A stretch of 64,000 nucleotides of DNA from Chryseotalea sp. WA131a (GCA_025370075.1 CP073016.1:1302001-1366000), one strand, 5' to 3'; counted from the first letter of the stretch, positions 1 through 8,171 are shown. The notes: a model not told the origin generated them from the letters alone. A program made the numbers and translations.

Positions 1-541
1 CGATATTGTTTGTGTGACGGGCGATTTGGGTTCGGCCTATTTGGGTTTGCAAGTATTGGAGCGCGAGAAGCAAGTGTTTTTGACTGACCCCGAAATGCAA
101 CCAGACCTAGAGAAATATGAGTACATGGTAGGTCGGCAATTAAAACCTTCGGCAAGGATGGATATTGTGCATGAGTTGGCAGAGAAAAACATTGTACCTA
201 CTTCGATGATTGATATCTCGGATGGGTTGGCTTCTGAACTTTTTCATATCAGTAGGGCATCGGCTGTGGGCATAAAGATTTTTGAAGACAAGGTGCCGAT
301 TGATAGTATGGCATTTGAAACGGCCATTGAGTTTAAGTTGGATCCAATTACGTGCGCACTCAATGGTGGCGAAGATTATGAATTGCTCTTTACCATTAAG
401 CCCAGCGATTTTGAAAAACTAAAAAACCACCCCGACATTCATTTTATTGGCCACACGCACAACGACCCCAAACAAAATGTGATGGTGACCAAGCAAGAAA
501 CGGTGGTGCCGCTGAAGGCGCAAGGGTGGAGGCATTTTTAA
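1..541 (+). CDS. thiL: Thiamine-monophosphate kinase ThiL, 5'-truncated by the window edge
   Basis: ATP-dependent phosphorylation of thiamine monophosphate to thiamine diphosphate, the last step of cofactor synthesis in the cytosol. The frame is open from base 2 and the gene starts outside the window. Visible family signatures are VTGDLGSAYLGL near the left edge, MIDISDGLASEL in the middle (the C-terminal-domain nucleotide loop) and NGGEDYELLFTI near the end, all typical of ThiL in the AIR-synthase/PurM superfamily. About 180 residues of the usual 330-350 are present. It ends in a short tail with no obvious terminator. Identification is firm; the start and operon partners cannot be seen. Confidence 0.93.
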   Translation, partial: DIVCVTGDLGSAYLGLQVLEREKQVFLTDPEMQPDLEKYEYMVGRQLKPSARMDIVHELAEKNIVPTSMIDISDGLASELFHISRASAVGIKIFEDKVPIDSMAFETAIEFKLDPITCALNGGEDYELLFTIKPSDFEKLKNHPDIHFIGHTHNDPKQNVMVTKQETVVPLKAQGWRHF

Positions 542-567
542 AGCAACAGCTAAATAATAGAATACCA

Positions 568-1095
568 ATGAAAAGTCGTTTTTTGTATGTGTTAATTTTT
601 GCTTCAATAATTTCGTGAGCCCAAAAAAGCAATCGAGACGAAGCAATTAAATACTACAACTCATTTTCAGAGATTTTCGAACCTTTTAAAATGGGAACCG
701 AAAGGTTTATGCGCGACTCCAAAAGAATAGTCGAAAGTAGAATCAAAGGACCGCCTGGTGTTTTGACAAGAACGGATAGCATTGAAGCAATTAGATTAAT
801 TAAGGATTTCGAATCTCTATCGATAACTACGGCAACAAATCTCCAATCTTTGAAAAACTTTGATGGCAACAATCTTAATGTTGATGCATTGAACTTTGTT
901 AATTCTAGTACTAAATTAATTAAGGATGCATTTGGGAAAGTTCTATTTAAGGATGGAGATTCGTTGGCAAAGGACAAAGCTAAAACAATTGAAGAGCTCA
1001 GCCTTGGGGTAGAAAACCTTATTAATTTGAATAGTGAAATAAGAAAATCTCAAACTGATTTTCTAAAAAAGTACGATATTCCAATAGCAGACTAA
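568..1095 (+). pseudogene. Small secreted protein gene interrupted by an in-frame TGA just after the signal peptide
   Basis: From ATG 568 the frame reads a normal signal peptide (MKSRFLYVLIFASIIS), then a TGA at 616-618, then continues without another stop as AQKSNRDEAIKYYNSFSEIF to 1095. The downstream part is an amphipathic, Lys/Asp-rich, probably helical secreted domain that I do not recognise. The stop sits where a signal-peptidase junction (x-AQ) is expected, so a one-base change from a sense codon such as TGG or TGT would restore a 175-residue exported protein. An internal ATG at 691 could only give a cytosolic 134-residue fragment. I call it a pseudogene or sequencing error; the function is unknown. 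Confidence 0.6.
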
Positions 1096-1122
1096 AGCTC
1101 ATTGGCGCTAAGGGTTAATTTT

Positions 1123-1151
1123 TCAATCCTCCGGATACGGAATAAAAACAA
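1123..1151 (+). repeat. 29-bp perfect direct repeat, left copy (right copy 1776-1804)
   Basis: This segment, beginning TCAATCCTCCGGATACGG, is repeated base for base at 1776-1804 in the same orientation. The two copies bound a segment of about 650 bp whose only content is the toxin-antitoxin module. The right copy is the 3' end of a minus-strand gene and also supplies the last codons (NPPDTE, stop) of the toxin. The arrangement resembles the direct repeats left by site-specific or homologous integration at a gene 3' end, but no integrase is present. Confidence 0.6.
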
Positions 1152-1197
1152 TTGGGTGACGGCTCTGCTCATCACAAGAATGCAGCAAAATCATTCA
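1123..1197 (-). pseudogene. Fragment of a second copy of the neighbouring 121-aa gene (3' end only)
   Basis: Read on the minus strand, this stretch ends in the peptide VFIPYPED and a stop, exactly like the gene that ends at 1776. About 21 residues can be aligned (CDEQSRHPIVFIPYPED here against VDKAFTNFVFIPYPED there). The first 29 bp in plus orientation (1123-1151) are identical to 1776-1804 and the remainder is roughly 70% similar. It is therefore either the remnant of a tandem paralogue or a duplication scar. It lies on the other side of the toxin-antitoxin module from the intact copy. Confidence 0.6.
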
Positions 1198-1238
1198 ACA
1201 TTAAAATTAATCACTAAATTCGATAAAAATTTGAAGGC

Positions 1239-1463
1239 ATGAGTCGTGAAGCATTGATTAAAAAAACTATTCAGAGTCTTGATAAACTTCCAGACCATCG
1301 GGTAAAGGAGGTGTCAGATTTTGCCGAGTTTTTGCTAAGTAAAATTGAGAATCAAATCTTGACAGAAGGCATTCAAAAGCTAGCTGCCAACTCTAAATCC
1401 TACCAATTTTTGGAAGATGACCCAGACCTTTATTCTGTTAGTGACTTAAAGGAGCGCTATTGA
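1239..1463 (+). CDS. Antitoxin of a PemK/MazF-type module (DUF2281/VapB-like)
   Basis: A 74-residue acidic protein beginning MSREALIKKTIQSLDKLPDH. The segment KLPDHRVKEVSDFAEFLLSK matches the 'LP..k..EV.DF.EFLL' pattern of DUF2281/VapB-like antitoxins. The C-terminal half is disordered-looking and acidic (EDDPDLYSVSDLKERY), as expected for the toxin-wrapping tail. Its stop codon overlaps the toxin start in TGATG, so the two are translationally coupled. The expected role is to neutralise the downstream ribonuclease and autorepress the promoter, which should lie in the AT-rich 1195-1238. The antitoxin assignment rests on position plus motif. Confidence 0.75.
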   Translation: MSREALIKKTIQSLDKLPDHRVKEVSDFAEFLLSKIENQILTEGIQKLAANSKSYQFLEDDPDLYSVSDLKERY

Positions 1464-1798
1464 TGAAAAAAGGGGACGTTGTTCTAGTGCCTTTCCCATT
1501 CACAGATTTGTCGGGATCTAAAAACCGTCCGGCATTGGTTCTGGTAGTAACAGAAAATGATGTAACCGTTGCGTTTATCACTTCTCAAATGAAATGGCTA
1601 GAAGAACTTGATGTAAAAATCGAACCAGCGTTTGAGAATGGCCTAAAGCAATCTTCGTTGATACGGATAGGAAAACTGACAACGCTTGATAAAAACATGG
1701 TGATTGGAAAACTTGGAAGTATTGGCATAAATGAGTTGCAGATTGTTAATCAAAATCTTATTCAAATCTTTAAACTCAATCCTCCGGATACGGAATAA
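1463..1798 (+). CDS. PemK/MazF-family toxin (endoribonuclease)
   Basis: A 111-residue protein opening MKKGDVVLVPFPFTDLSGSK followed by NRPALVL, the hallmark N-terminal beta-barrel motif of MazF/PemK ribonucleases (GDVV.v.fPFtD..g.K.RPalVl). Family members cleave mRNA at short single-stranded sites and are held inactive by the upstream antitoxin. ATG 1463 is preferred over the TTG at 1460 because it gives the one-base overlap with the antitoxin stop. The last six codons (NPPDTE) lie inside the right copy of the flanking 29-bp repeat, so the present C-terminus was set by the insertion junction. Confidence 0.85.
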   Translation: MKKGDVVLVPFPFTDLSGSKNRPALVLVVTENDVTVAFITSQMKWLEELDVKIEPAFENGLKQSSLIRIGKLTTLDKNMVIGKLGSIGINELQIVNQNLIQIFKLNPPDTE

Positions 1799-2141
1799 AA
1801 ACAAAATTGGTAAAGGCTTTGTCCACTACAAAGAGGCAGCAAAATTCATCGGGGTCTTTATAGGTGCTTTTAAAATCTTCGGTGCGATCTTCGGCCACCA
1901 ATTCGCGCTGTTGAAATTCGTTGAGGAAAGAAGCGAAATAATTCCAGTCGAGGCCCAACGAAAGTTTATCGACCAACAATTGCCCAATGGGAATCACCTC
2001 CTTTGAGATGGCAAAAATCGGGTAGTCAAAACCTGCTTTGCGGATTTGGTAGGAAGCTTCTTTGAGTGTGTCGGATACTTTGATAAAATCGGCACTAATG
2101 GTGCCCAAGTATTTTCCGTTTAGTTCGGGATCGTTTACCAT
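1776..2141 (-). CDS. Conserved hypothetical protein, 121 aa
   Basis: A soluble 121-residue protein starting MVNDPELNGKYLGTISADF with no signal peptide or membrane segment. It contains FPIFAISK-like hydrophobic strands alternating with charged helices (IPIGQLLVDKLSLGLDWNYF), and ends VFIPYPED. I recognise it only as a Bacteroidota-type conserved hypothetical and assign no function. Its 3' end overlaps the toxin gene on the other strand by 23 bp, and a fragment of a second copy lies at 1123-1197. The upstream spacer at 2150-2200 holds low-complexity GAGGTTAGAAGTTAG-like repeats. Confidence 0.6.
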   Translation of the reverse strand: MVNDPELNGKYLGTISADFIKVSDTLKEASYQIRKAGFDYPIFAISKEVIPIGQLLVDKLSLGLDWNYFASFLNEFQQRELVAEDRTEDFKSTYKDPDEFCCLFVVDKAFTNFVFIPYPED

Positions 2142-2157
2142 ATTAGCTGCAAAGTTA

Positions 2158-2200
2158 ATGGTTCGAGGTTAGAAGTTAGAGGTTCGAGGTTAGAACTAGA
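2158..2200. repeat. Low-complexity intergenic heptamer-like repeats
   Basis: The spacer consists of imperfect reiterations of GGTTCGAGGTTAG / AAGTTAGAGG. A very similar stretch (GAGGTTCGAAGTTCG) occurs downstream of the GIN-domain gene at 41104-41150. Both are between genes. Short tandem repeats of this kind are often intergenic; no function is evident. Confidence 0.5.
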
Positions 2201-2217
2201 AAGTCGATAAATAAGGT

Positions 2218-2832
2218 TCAATATCCTGGGTTAGTTCCTAAGCTCGCTTGCCTTCGAATCCATTCATCACAAAAATTCTTCAACTCAGGAAAGAACGCCT
2301 CAAACTCATTTTTGAATTCTGTATAATGCAATCGCAAATCTTCGGCAGCTTCTTCCATGTGCGAGATGTGGCTCGTGCGCCTGGATAATCCCGTAAGGGC
2401 TTTGTTGATTCCCTCGATGCTGGCGTAGTTCAGCAGCCAATTGCCCTTCATCATGTAGGGCATCATGTTTTTTACTTGCTGGGGAACGATGGCCTTGTTA
2501 TTTTCAATCAACTGATAAGCTGCCTGTGCATATTCGGCCAAGGGTTGGGTATGATAATGGTTCCATAAGTTGGCGAGGTAGTGGTCGTAATATACGTCCA
2601 CAATTACAGGCGCATAGTGGCGGTACTTGGGTCGGAGTCGGTCTTTACTTTTTTTAACGGTTGCGTGTTTGTCGGTATATTGGTCAATAGCACGATGAAG
2701 CTCAATCCCTTCGGCAAGTGCTTCTCCAAATTGCTCTACTAAATTGCGGCCGCGCACAAAGTCACCAATGAAATTGCCCAACTTGCGCTGCGGGTTATTG
2801 CCGGAGAGGTAGAGATGGGCGAGGAAGTTCAT
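2218..2832 (-). CDS. acpH: Acyl carrier protein phosphodiesterase (AcpH family)
   Basis: Removes the phosphopantetheine arm from acyl carrier protein, converting holo-ACP to apo-ACP in the cytosol. The N-terminus MNFLAHLYLSG followed by GNFIGDFVRGR is diagnostic of the AcpH/COG3124 family, whose metal ligands are provided by conserved His and Asp residues; later motifs are ELHRAIDQYTDKH and DVYYDHYLA. I chose ATG 2832 because family members begin exactly at MNFLAH, although an in-frame ATG lies six codons upstream. The length (204 residues) is normal. It is separated from its neighbours and probably transcribed alone. Confidence 0.88.
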   Translation of the reverse strand: MNFLAHLYLSGNNPQRKLGNFIGDFVRGRNLVEQFGEALAEGIELHRAIDQYTDKHATVKKSKDRLRPKYRHYAPVIVDVYYDHYLANLWNHYHTQPLAEYAQAAYQLIENNKAIVPQQVKNMMPYMMKGNWLLNYASIEGINKALTGLSRRTSHISHMEEAAEDLRLHYTEFKNEFEAFFPELKNFCDEWIRRQASLGTNPGY

Positions 2833-2926
2833 GAGAAGGTAAGTTAACAAAAACGAGCTTAAGAAAAATTAAGGTCAACTTTAGCTCGAACTAATACTGC
2901 TTACCGAGTATTGTTGAAAAAAAACG

Positions 2927-4168
2927 ATGAAAAAAGTTATTTTCTATTTCTGGTTTTGGGTTAGCACTTGGCCGATGCTCAATGCGCAAACAAAACGGAT
3001 TGTTGAGCAACGTCCATTTCAAGGAATCGTTGTTGAATATGTTCCTTCTGTGGGCATTGCTTACGATGTTATGGTGGTAAAGGATGGAGAAAAAACCATG
3101 TTAATTCGATTTAACTCCATCCAAGGGAAGGAAATAACAGAAAAGTTTCCTGTCGGAAAATCCGTAACTGGCATTAGCAAAGGTCGTCTAAAAAGGTTTG
3201 ATGCCGTGACTCCTAGTAAAATGAAAAGTGAACTGAACGATTTCTTTCAATTTTTTTTGGCAGATTCATTGGTGAGTGCCAAGTCTGACGATTTAGAGAT
3301 AAAGAGCAATTGGGACAGCACAAAAAAAAACAAGAGTGTTTTGAGCGCTAGTCGAGAAGATACCTACGTGTTGTTTGATCAAGAGGTTGTTCAAGTTATT
3401 GAATTATCAAAAACAAGAAGGGTATTCTTATTATCTGACAAAACACTTCTTATAAAAAATGGGCTCTTTTCTTTCGGTAAGAAGGTCAAGACAATTCGTA
3501 AAGGAGATAAAATATCTTCTATGGGTTTTGAAATTAGTAGACTAGAAGGTGAAGTTTACCCTATTTCTGGTTTTGAGAAAGTCAAAAGCATCAATCTTTT
3601 AGAAAAAACGGAGGGCATCATTGAGTCATTCTATTTTAAACAAAATGGCGCTTGCATAGGGTTTGCCGTCTCTACCCCCGTTGGGAAACTGCAACTTAAT
3701 TTTCCTGCTGGGTTTGCAAAAAAAATCATGGAAATAGAAAAACGAAAGGAACCAGTGAAATTATACTATGATGGATTTAAAGGTGATCAAAGAAATTTGC
3801 TATTTCCAACCATTCACGGACTAATAAGTAAAAGTGATACGCTGCAAATGACAGGATTTTATTATGGCGATCCCGATGGCAAACATGAATATAAAGACAT
3901 CAGTAGTTTTGGAACTATCTCGAAAGTCAATTTTTCAGAACGCAAACGAATCGTTTCAGTCATTGTCGATGACAAATATCTCATCGAAATAGATCAACGC
4001 ACAGAGATGCAATTACGGAGTCTATTTAAAAAAGGCTCGTCAATAAAGTTCGAAGGCGATCAGCGAATAAAAAAAGAAGGTGAGGTATATCAATTTAATT
4101 ACGAAATTGTAAATCCGAAAAAACTGATTTTAGATGGTCGGGAATTTTTATTGTATTCGAAAAAATGA
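2927..4168 (+). CDS. Secreted/periplasmic protein of unknown function, coupled to a two-component system
   Basis: 413 residues with a signal peptide (MKKVIFYFWFWVSTWPMLNAQ, cleavage after NAQ). The rest is beta-rich and soluble and seems to contain several similar modules (e.g. GIAYDVMVVKDGEKTMLIRF, TRRVFLLSDKTLLIKNGLF, and an ISKVNFSERKRIVSV region), suggesting repeated small beta domains. No catalytic motif is evident. Its last codon overlaps the start of the response-regulator gene in ATGA (4165-4168), so it is translated together with the sensor pair. A periplasmic role linked to what the kinase senses is an inference. Confidence 0.7.
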   Translation: MKKVIFYFWFWVSTWPMLNAQTKRIVEQRPFQGIVVEYVPSVGIAYDVMVVKDGEKTMLIRFNSIQGKEITEKFPVGKSVTGISKGRLKRFDAVTPSKMKSELNDFFQFFLADSLVSAKSDDLEIKSNWDSTKKNKSVLSASREDTYVLFDQEVVQVIELSKTRRVFLLSDKTLLIKNGLFSFGKKVKTIRKGDKISSMGFEISRLEGEVYPISGFEKVKSINLLEKTEGIIESFYFKQNGACIGFAVSTPVGKLQLNFPAGFAKKIMEIEKRKEPVKLYYDGFKGDQRNLLFPTIHGLISKSDTLQMTGFYYGDPDGKHEYKDISSFGTISKVNFSERKRIVSVIVDDKYLIEIDQRTEMQLRSLFKKGSSIKFEGDQRIKKEGEVYQFNYEIVNPKKLILDGREFLLYSKK

Positions 4169-4839
4169 AAATACTATTGGTTGAAGACGAGCCCAAGCTA
4201 AACGAATTTATTCGGAAAGGGCTGGAGCAACAAGGGTATCGGGTAGATGCTGTAAGCAATGGTAGCGAGGCATTGGATTTAGCAGCAACCGAAAAGTATG
4301 ATTTAATCATTCTCGATATTATGTTGCCGGGTATCAGTGGCTTTGATGTGTTGGAAAATTTAAACCGATTTGGTATTCAAGTGCCGGTAATTATCACCAG
4401 TGCGCTTAGCAGTTCGGAGCGTGTGGTAGAAGGCCTCGACAAAGGAGCCATAGACTACATCAAAAAACCATTCGAGTTCAACGAATTTCTAGCACGCATT
4501 CGAGCCGTTACCAGAAAAGGCCATGGAAAAAACATAAGCCGCTACCAAGTTGGTAACCTATCCATGGATTTGCTTTCTCGAAAAGTGTTTTACCAAGAAG
4601 AAGAGGTAATTCTGACCAAAAGGGAGTTTTCTCTTTTAGAACTCTTGCTCAGCAATTGTAACCGAATTATCTCAAAAACTGAAATGGCCGAGAAAGTGTG
4701 GGAAGTAAATTTTGATATGGGAAGCAACGTAATTGAAGTGCATCTTTCGCAATTGCGAAAGAAACTCGGAAACGGAGACTTTATTCAAACAAAAGTGGGG
4801 ATTGGATATTATATTGAAGGTGAATTAATTAAAAATTAA
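4165..4839 (+). CDS. OmpR/PhoB-family response regulator
   Basis: DNA-binding partner of the kinase immediately downstream. Residues 1-115 form a receiver domain: LLVEDEP at the start, phospho-acceptor Asp51 in ILDIMLPG, and the conserved KKPFEFNE lysine near residue 100. Residues 125-222 form a winged-helix domain with LTKREFSLLELLLSN and the recognition region VIEVHLSQLRKKL. The length (224) is standard. The start overlaps the previous stop (ATGA), and only one base separates its stop from the kinase start. Targets are unknown; autoregulation of the three-gene unit is plausible. Confidence 0.93.
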   Translation: MKILLVEDEPKLNEFIRKGLEQQGYRVDAVSNGSEALDLAATEKYDLIILDIMLPGISGFDVLENLNRFGIQVPVIITSALSSSERVVEGLDKGAIDYIKKPFEFNEFLARIRAVTRKGHGKNISRYQVGNLSMDLLSRKVFYQEEEVILTKREFSLLELLLSNCNRIISKTEMAEKVWEVNFDMGSNVIEVHLSQLRKKLGNGDFIQTKVGIGYYIEGELIKN

Positions 4840-4840
4840 C

Positions 4841-6154
4841 TTGACTCGGTACATCAGCATTGCTTCCAAAACTGCTTTTCTGTTCATCGCAGTATTCGCC
4901 ATTATCATCCTTCCTGTCAATTACATTATCTATCAACGAGTAAGCAAGCTCCTAACTGAGGCCGATAGTAAAGAGCTACTAGCAGAGGGTGAAAAATTGA
5001 TAAGTGAGGTTAAGTTAAATCCTACTACCATACCCTTGCCACCCAGCGGATATTTGCTCAATATTCGGTTAGGCTCTGACTTGTCTTCCGATGTTTTGTT
5101 TCTTTCACCTGCGTTTCCGACAGCAACCGAAGAGCTGTTGTATGCAAACGAAATCGAAATCGATACGTTTCGGATTGTAACGGTCAATCGGCCATTGGAA
5201 TATTCTGAAGCGGTGTTGTCGCTATCTGTTGCCCGAAGTAATCAGCGGCTGCAAGCTAGTTTGGCTCAATTAAAAGTTTATTTATTTCTGGCCAATGCAG
5301 TGTCCATTTTGTTGGCTGTGCTTTTGGTTTATATCGTTACACGCTACACACTTCGTCCGATTCAAAAAATAATTCAAGCAGCACAAACCATTAATGCCGA
5401 TAAAAGTATTGAACGGGTGCCTGTTTCCACTTCATCCGATGAAACACAATTGCTTTCGCAAACCATCAATGCCATGCTTGCGCGGATCGAACACAGTCTT
5501 CACCAGCAAACGAATTTTTTCGCCTCGGCTGCTCATGAATTAAAGACTCCACTGGCTGTCATGCAAACGGAACTGTCTGTATCGTTGTTGAAAACAGAAG
5601 ATGAATCTGTAAAACAATTGTTGCAAAGTCAGTTGAATGAGGTGCTTCGGTTAGATCGGGTAATCCAAGATTTTTTATTGATCAGTCAATTGAAAAGTGA
5701 AACATTGCAACTGAAAACGACAGAAGTAAAATTAGATGAGCTGATCTATTCGTCATTAAAGCGAGTGCGTTACCTTATAAAGGATCGAGGCATTCAAATC
5801 AAGATTACCATTGCTGAATCCGATCAACTGCATCTGTGTTTGGTTGATGAAGATAAATTTGAAACCGTGATTACCAACCTGATTGAAAATGCCGTCAAGT
5901 ATTCGCCAGCAAAAAGTACTGTTACTATTCGTCTTTATTCTGAAAGTGGCCGCATTCGGCTAGAGGTTAGCAACCCGTTCTGTCAATCAATTGATAATAT
6001 CGAATCACTAAAAGATGGTTTTAAGAAATCCAATCAACTTAGCACCGGGCTTGGCATGGGCCTTTGGATTTGCGACCAAATCATTACGCTGCATAGAGGG
6101 TTATTAACGCTTACACACTCCGATAACACATTTATTGCAAGGGTTTCAATCTAG
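4841..6154 (+). CDS. Membrane sensor histidine kinase
   Basis: 437 residues. Transmembrane helix 1 is at about 10-31, a periplasmic loop at 32-145 and helix 2 at 146-167; a HAMP linker (LRPIQKIIQAAQTI) follows. HisKA carries phospho-accepting His232 in AAHELKTPLAV. HATPase_c has the N-box ITNLIENAVKYSP and the G2 region GLGMGLWICDQI. The usual G1 box (DxGxG) is replaced by SNPFCQS, as in a subset of Bacteroidota kinases. Translation starts at TTG 4841, one base after the regulator stop; no ATG fits before helix 1. The ligand is unknown. Confidence 0.9.
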   Translation: MTRYISIASKTAFLFIAVFAIIILPVNYIIYQRVSKLLTEADSKELLAEGEKLISEVKLNPTTIPLPPSGYLLNIRLGSDLSSDVLFLSPAFPTATEELLYANEIEIDTFRIVTVNRPLEYSEAVLSLSVARSNQRLQASLAQLKVYLFLANAVSILLAVLLVYIVTRYTLRPIQKIIQAAQTINADKSIERVPVSTSSDETQLLSQTINAMLARIEHSLHQQTNFFASAAHELKTPLAVMQTELSVSLLKTEDESVKQLLQSQLNEVLRLDRVIQDFLLISQLKSETLQLKTTEVKLDELIYSSLKRVRYLIKDRGIQIKITIAESDQLHLCLVDEDKFETVITNLIENAVKYSPAKSTVTIRLYSESGRIRLEVSNPFCQSIDNIESLKDGFKKSNQLSTGLGMGLWICDQIITLHRGLLTLTHSDNTFIARVSI

Positions 6155-6261
6155 GGCTTGAACCTACTTTTTACCATTCAATTTATACACATGTAAGTTA
6201 ATCAAGCTCAAACTATTTTTATTAGCCAATTTTTTGCCATTTTTGGACAAATAAAACCCGT

Positions 6262-6657
6262 ATGGCTTTACTTGAGCAGCTCAAACTTTTGGTTAACCTG
6301 GCACGCATCGATGGCGATATGGCCGAGCGAGAGAAGAGTTATATCATGAACATCGGCAAAGCCAACGGTTTCCCCGAGTCATCGGTGACTACCTTGTTTT
6401 ATGCTTCTCACGAAATCATTATCCCTGATAATTTAAGTGAAGAACAACGGTTCAATTACATTTTTAGCCTCGTTCAACTAATGAAAATTGACGAGCGACT
6501 TTACCAAGAAGAAATCAAATACTGCTCTAGAATTGCTTCTCGACTTGGATATAGCCAAGAGGTAATGTTTGAATTGCTCATACATGTAAAAGCCACCTCT
6601 TACAACGAGGAACAAAAGACATTGCGGCAGTTGGTGCAAAAATATATTAAAAAATAG
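6262..6657 (+). CDS. TerB-like (tellurite resistance TerB family) protein
   Basis: A 131-residue all-helical cytosolic protein. Two internal acidic motifs, ARIDGDMAEREKSYI near residue 15 and MKIDERLYQEEIKYC near residue 76, match the duplicated metal-binding helical pairs of the TerB/DjlA-N fold. Family members bind metal ions near the membrane and are linked to envelope stress; a direct tellurite role should not be assumed because no ter operon is nearby. The next gene begins 22 bp downstream on the same strand, so co-transcription with the acyltransferase is likely. Confidence 0.75.
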   Translation: MALLEQLKLLVNLARIDGDMAEREKSYIMNIGKANGFPESSVTTLFYASHEIIIPDNLSEEQRFNYIFSLVQLMKIDERLYQEEIKYCSRIASRLGYSQEVMFELLIHVKATSYNEEQKTLRQLVQKYIKK

Positions 6658-6679
6658 CTTACCATCTGGCCTTGTCTTT

Positions 6680-7573
6680 ATGCGGTTACTTAATCACCTG
6701 TTGTATTACGGTTTCATTATCCCCATCTCTTTATTGCCTTTCCGACTTTTGTACATCGTGTCTGACGGGCTCTTTGTTTTATTTTACCGAATTATGGGGT
6801 ATCGCAAAGCTGTAGTGGTCACCAATCTAAGGAATTCGTTTCCTGAAAAATCAGAGCAAGAAATTGAAAACCTGACCGAACAATTCTACCGTCACTTTTG
6901 TGATTTGGTTTTAGAGAGTCTGAAAGTATTTACCATTTCAGAAAAAGAAGCGAAGGAACGCATGACTTTCAAAAACCCAGAAGTAATCAATCGCTATGTA
7001 GATGAGAACAAAAGTGTAATGCTAGCGGGTGGCCACCTGAACAATTGGGAGCTATTTGCCGTGGTGGTGGCCAGTGTGATCAAACACAAGGCCGTGGCCA
7101 TTTACAAACCCTTGTCCAGTGCTTATTTTGACGAACGCATGAAAGCCACGCGTGGAAAGTTTGGGTTGCAGATGATCTCTATAAAAAAGGTCAACGAGTA
7201 TTTTCAAGCGGAAGCATCTAACCTAACGGCCACCATTTTTGGGGTAGATCAATCTCCATCCAACCCAAGCAAGTGCTATTGGACTACTTTTTTGCATCAA
7301 GATACGGGTGTGTTGTTTGGCTGTGAAAAATACGCCAAAGAGTATAACCATGCCGTGGTATACGGAAGAATCAATAAAGAAAAACGTGGTTATTACAATT
7401 TTGAGTTTTTAGATGTGACTAGCGAGCCGAGGCAAACCGCAAGTGGCGAAATAATGGAAACGATAACACGATTGCTTGAGAAAGATATAATTAAATCTCC
7501 ACAATTTTGGTTATGGACGCACAAGCGCTGGAAACACAAACGCCCTGTTGAATTGCTTCAACCCGCAGTTTAA
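6680..7573 (+). CDS. Lipid A biosynthesis acyltransferase (LpxL/HtrB family)
   Basis: Inner-membrane acyltransferase of the LpxL/LpxM superfamily, expected to transfer a secondary acyl chain onto a lipid A precursor or another lipid acceptor. There is an N-terminal hydrophobic anchor (residues 8-38), then the catalytic H-x4-E motif in GGHLNNWELF (His119, Glu124), FGVDQSPS in the middle and QFWLWTHKRWK near the C-terminus, which is the family's conserved end motif. 297 residues is the normal length. It follows the TerB-like gene with a 22-bp gap. The exact acceptor cannot be deduced from sequence. Confidence 0.9.
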   Translation: MRLLNHLLYYGFIIPISLLPFRLLYIVSDGLFVLFYRIMGYRKAVVVTNLRNSFPEKSEQEIENLTEQFYRHFCDLVLESLKVFTISEKEAKERMTFKNPEVINRYVDENKSVMLAGGHLNNWELFAVVVASVIKHKAVAIYKPLSSAYFDERMKATRGKFGLQMISIKKVNEYFQAEASNLTATIFGVDQSPSNPSKCYWTTFLHQDTGVLFGCEKYAKEYNHAVVYGRINKEKRGYYNFEFLDVTSEPRQTASGEIMETITRLLEKDIIKSPQFWLWTHKRWKHKRPVELLQPAV

Positions 7574-7607
7574 CCTTTAAATAATTTAGGATGCCGCTTG
7601 GCATGTT

Positions 7608-8063
7608 TTACGCGCCACCTACTTCATCGGTTTGGATATAGTTGATCAATACGAAGGTTACCAACAAACCAGAGAACACACCCTCTAAAGCCACAATAAA
7701 GGAAGCCATGTACGCATTAAGATAGTGACCCATAGGTTCGGTGTCGATAATGTGCTGCATCATGTTGGCATCTACTTTCATCCAAACAAATAAAAACAAA
7801 GCAAATACAATTGAACCAATAGCACTGGTGGCCACACCTGTAACCAACGCCAAAAAGTAATTTAGATGTTTGCCGTGTGTCTCTTTGTACTTTTTCAAGG
7901 CAAAAAATACACCCGCAACCAAGATTAGTAAATTTAATAACCGAAGTTCAACGTGATCGCTAAGGTTAATTACCTTCATCAACAAAAAATACGCAATCAG
8001 ACCGCCAGCAATACGAAGGCCGTAGCTCTCCGGAATTCGGTTTGGATTATTAAAAAAGCTCAT
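7608..8063 (-). CDS. DUF4199 family membrane protein
   Basis: 151 residues with four predicted transmembrane helices (about 15-35, 42-58, 68-95 and 122-146), matching the size and layout of DUF4199 proteins, which are widespread in Bacteroidota and functionally uncharacterised. I prefer ATG 8063 (MSFFNNPNRIPESYG) to the ATG eight codons upstream because the N-terminal NPNRIPE segment directly precedes the first helix. It is convergent with the acyltransferase gene; the 34-bp gap shows no clear hairpin. Confidence 0.75.
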   Translation of the reverse strand: MSFFNNPNRIPESYGLRIAGGLIAYFLLMKVINLSDHVELRLLNLLILVAGVFFALKKYKETHGKHLNYFLALVTGVATSAIGSIVFALFLFVWMKVDANMMQHIIDTEPMGHYLNAYMASFIVALEGVFSGLLVTFVLINYIQTDEVGGA

Positions 8064-8171
8064 GTGGATTTGGTTTAGTACCAACAAAATTCAAATTTTT
8101 GAGCAATCCCACAACGTTTTTGATTGTAATTATTTACCATATCAGCTAAAACCCTTGCAAATTATTGAATG

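Noticed and set aside
6262..6657. Tellurite resistance role for the TerB-like protein
   Set aside because: No other ter genes occur; the fold is widespread in other functions.
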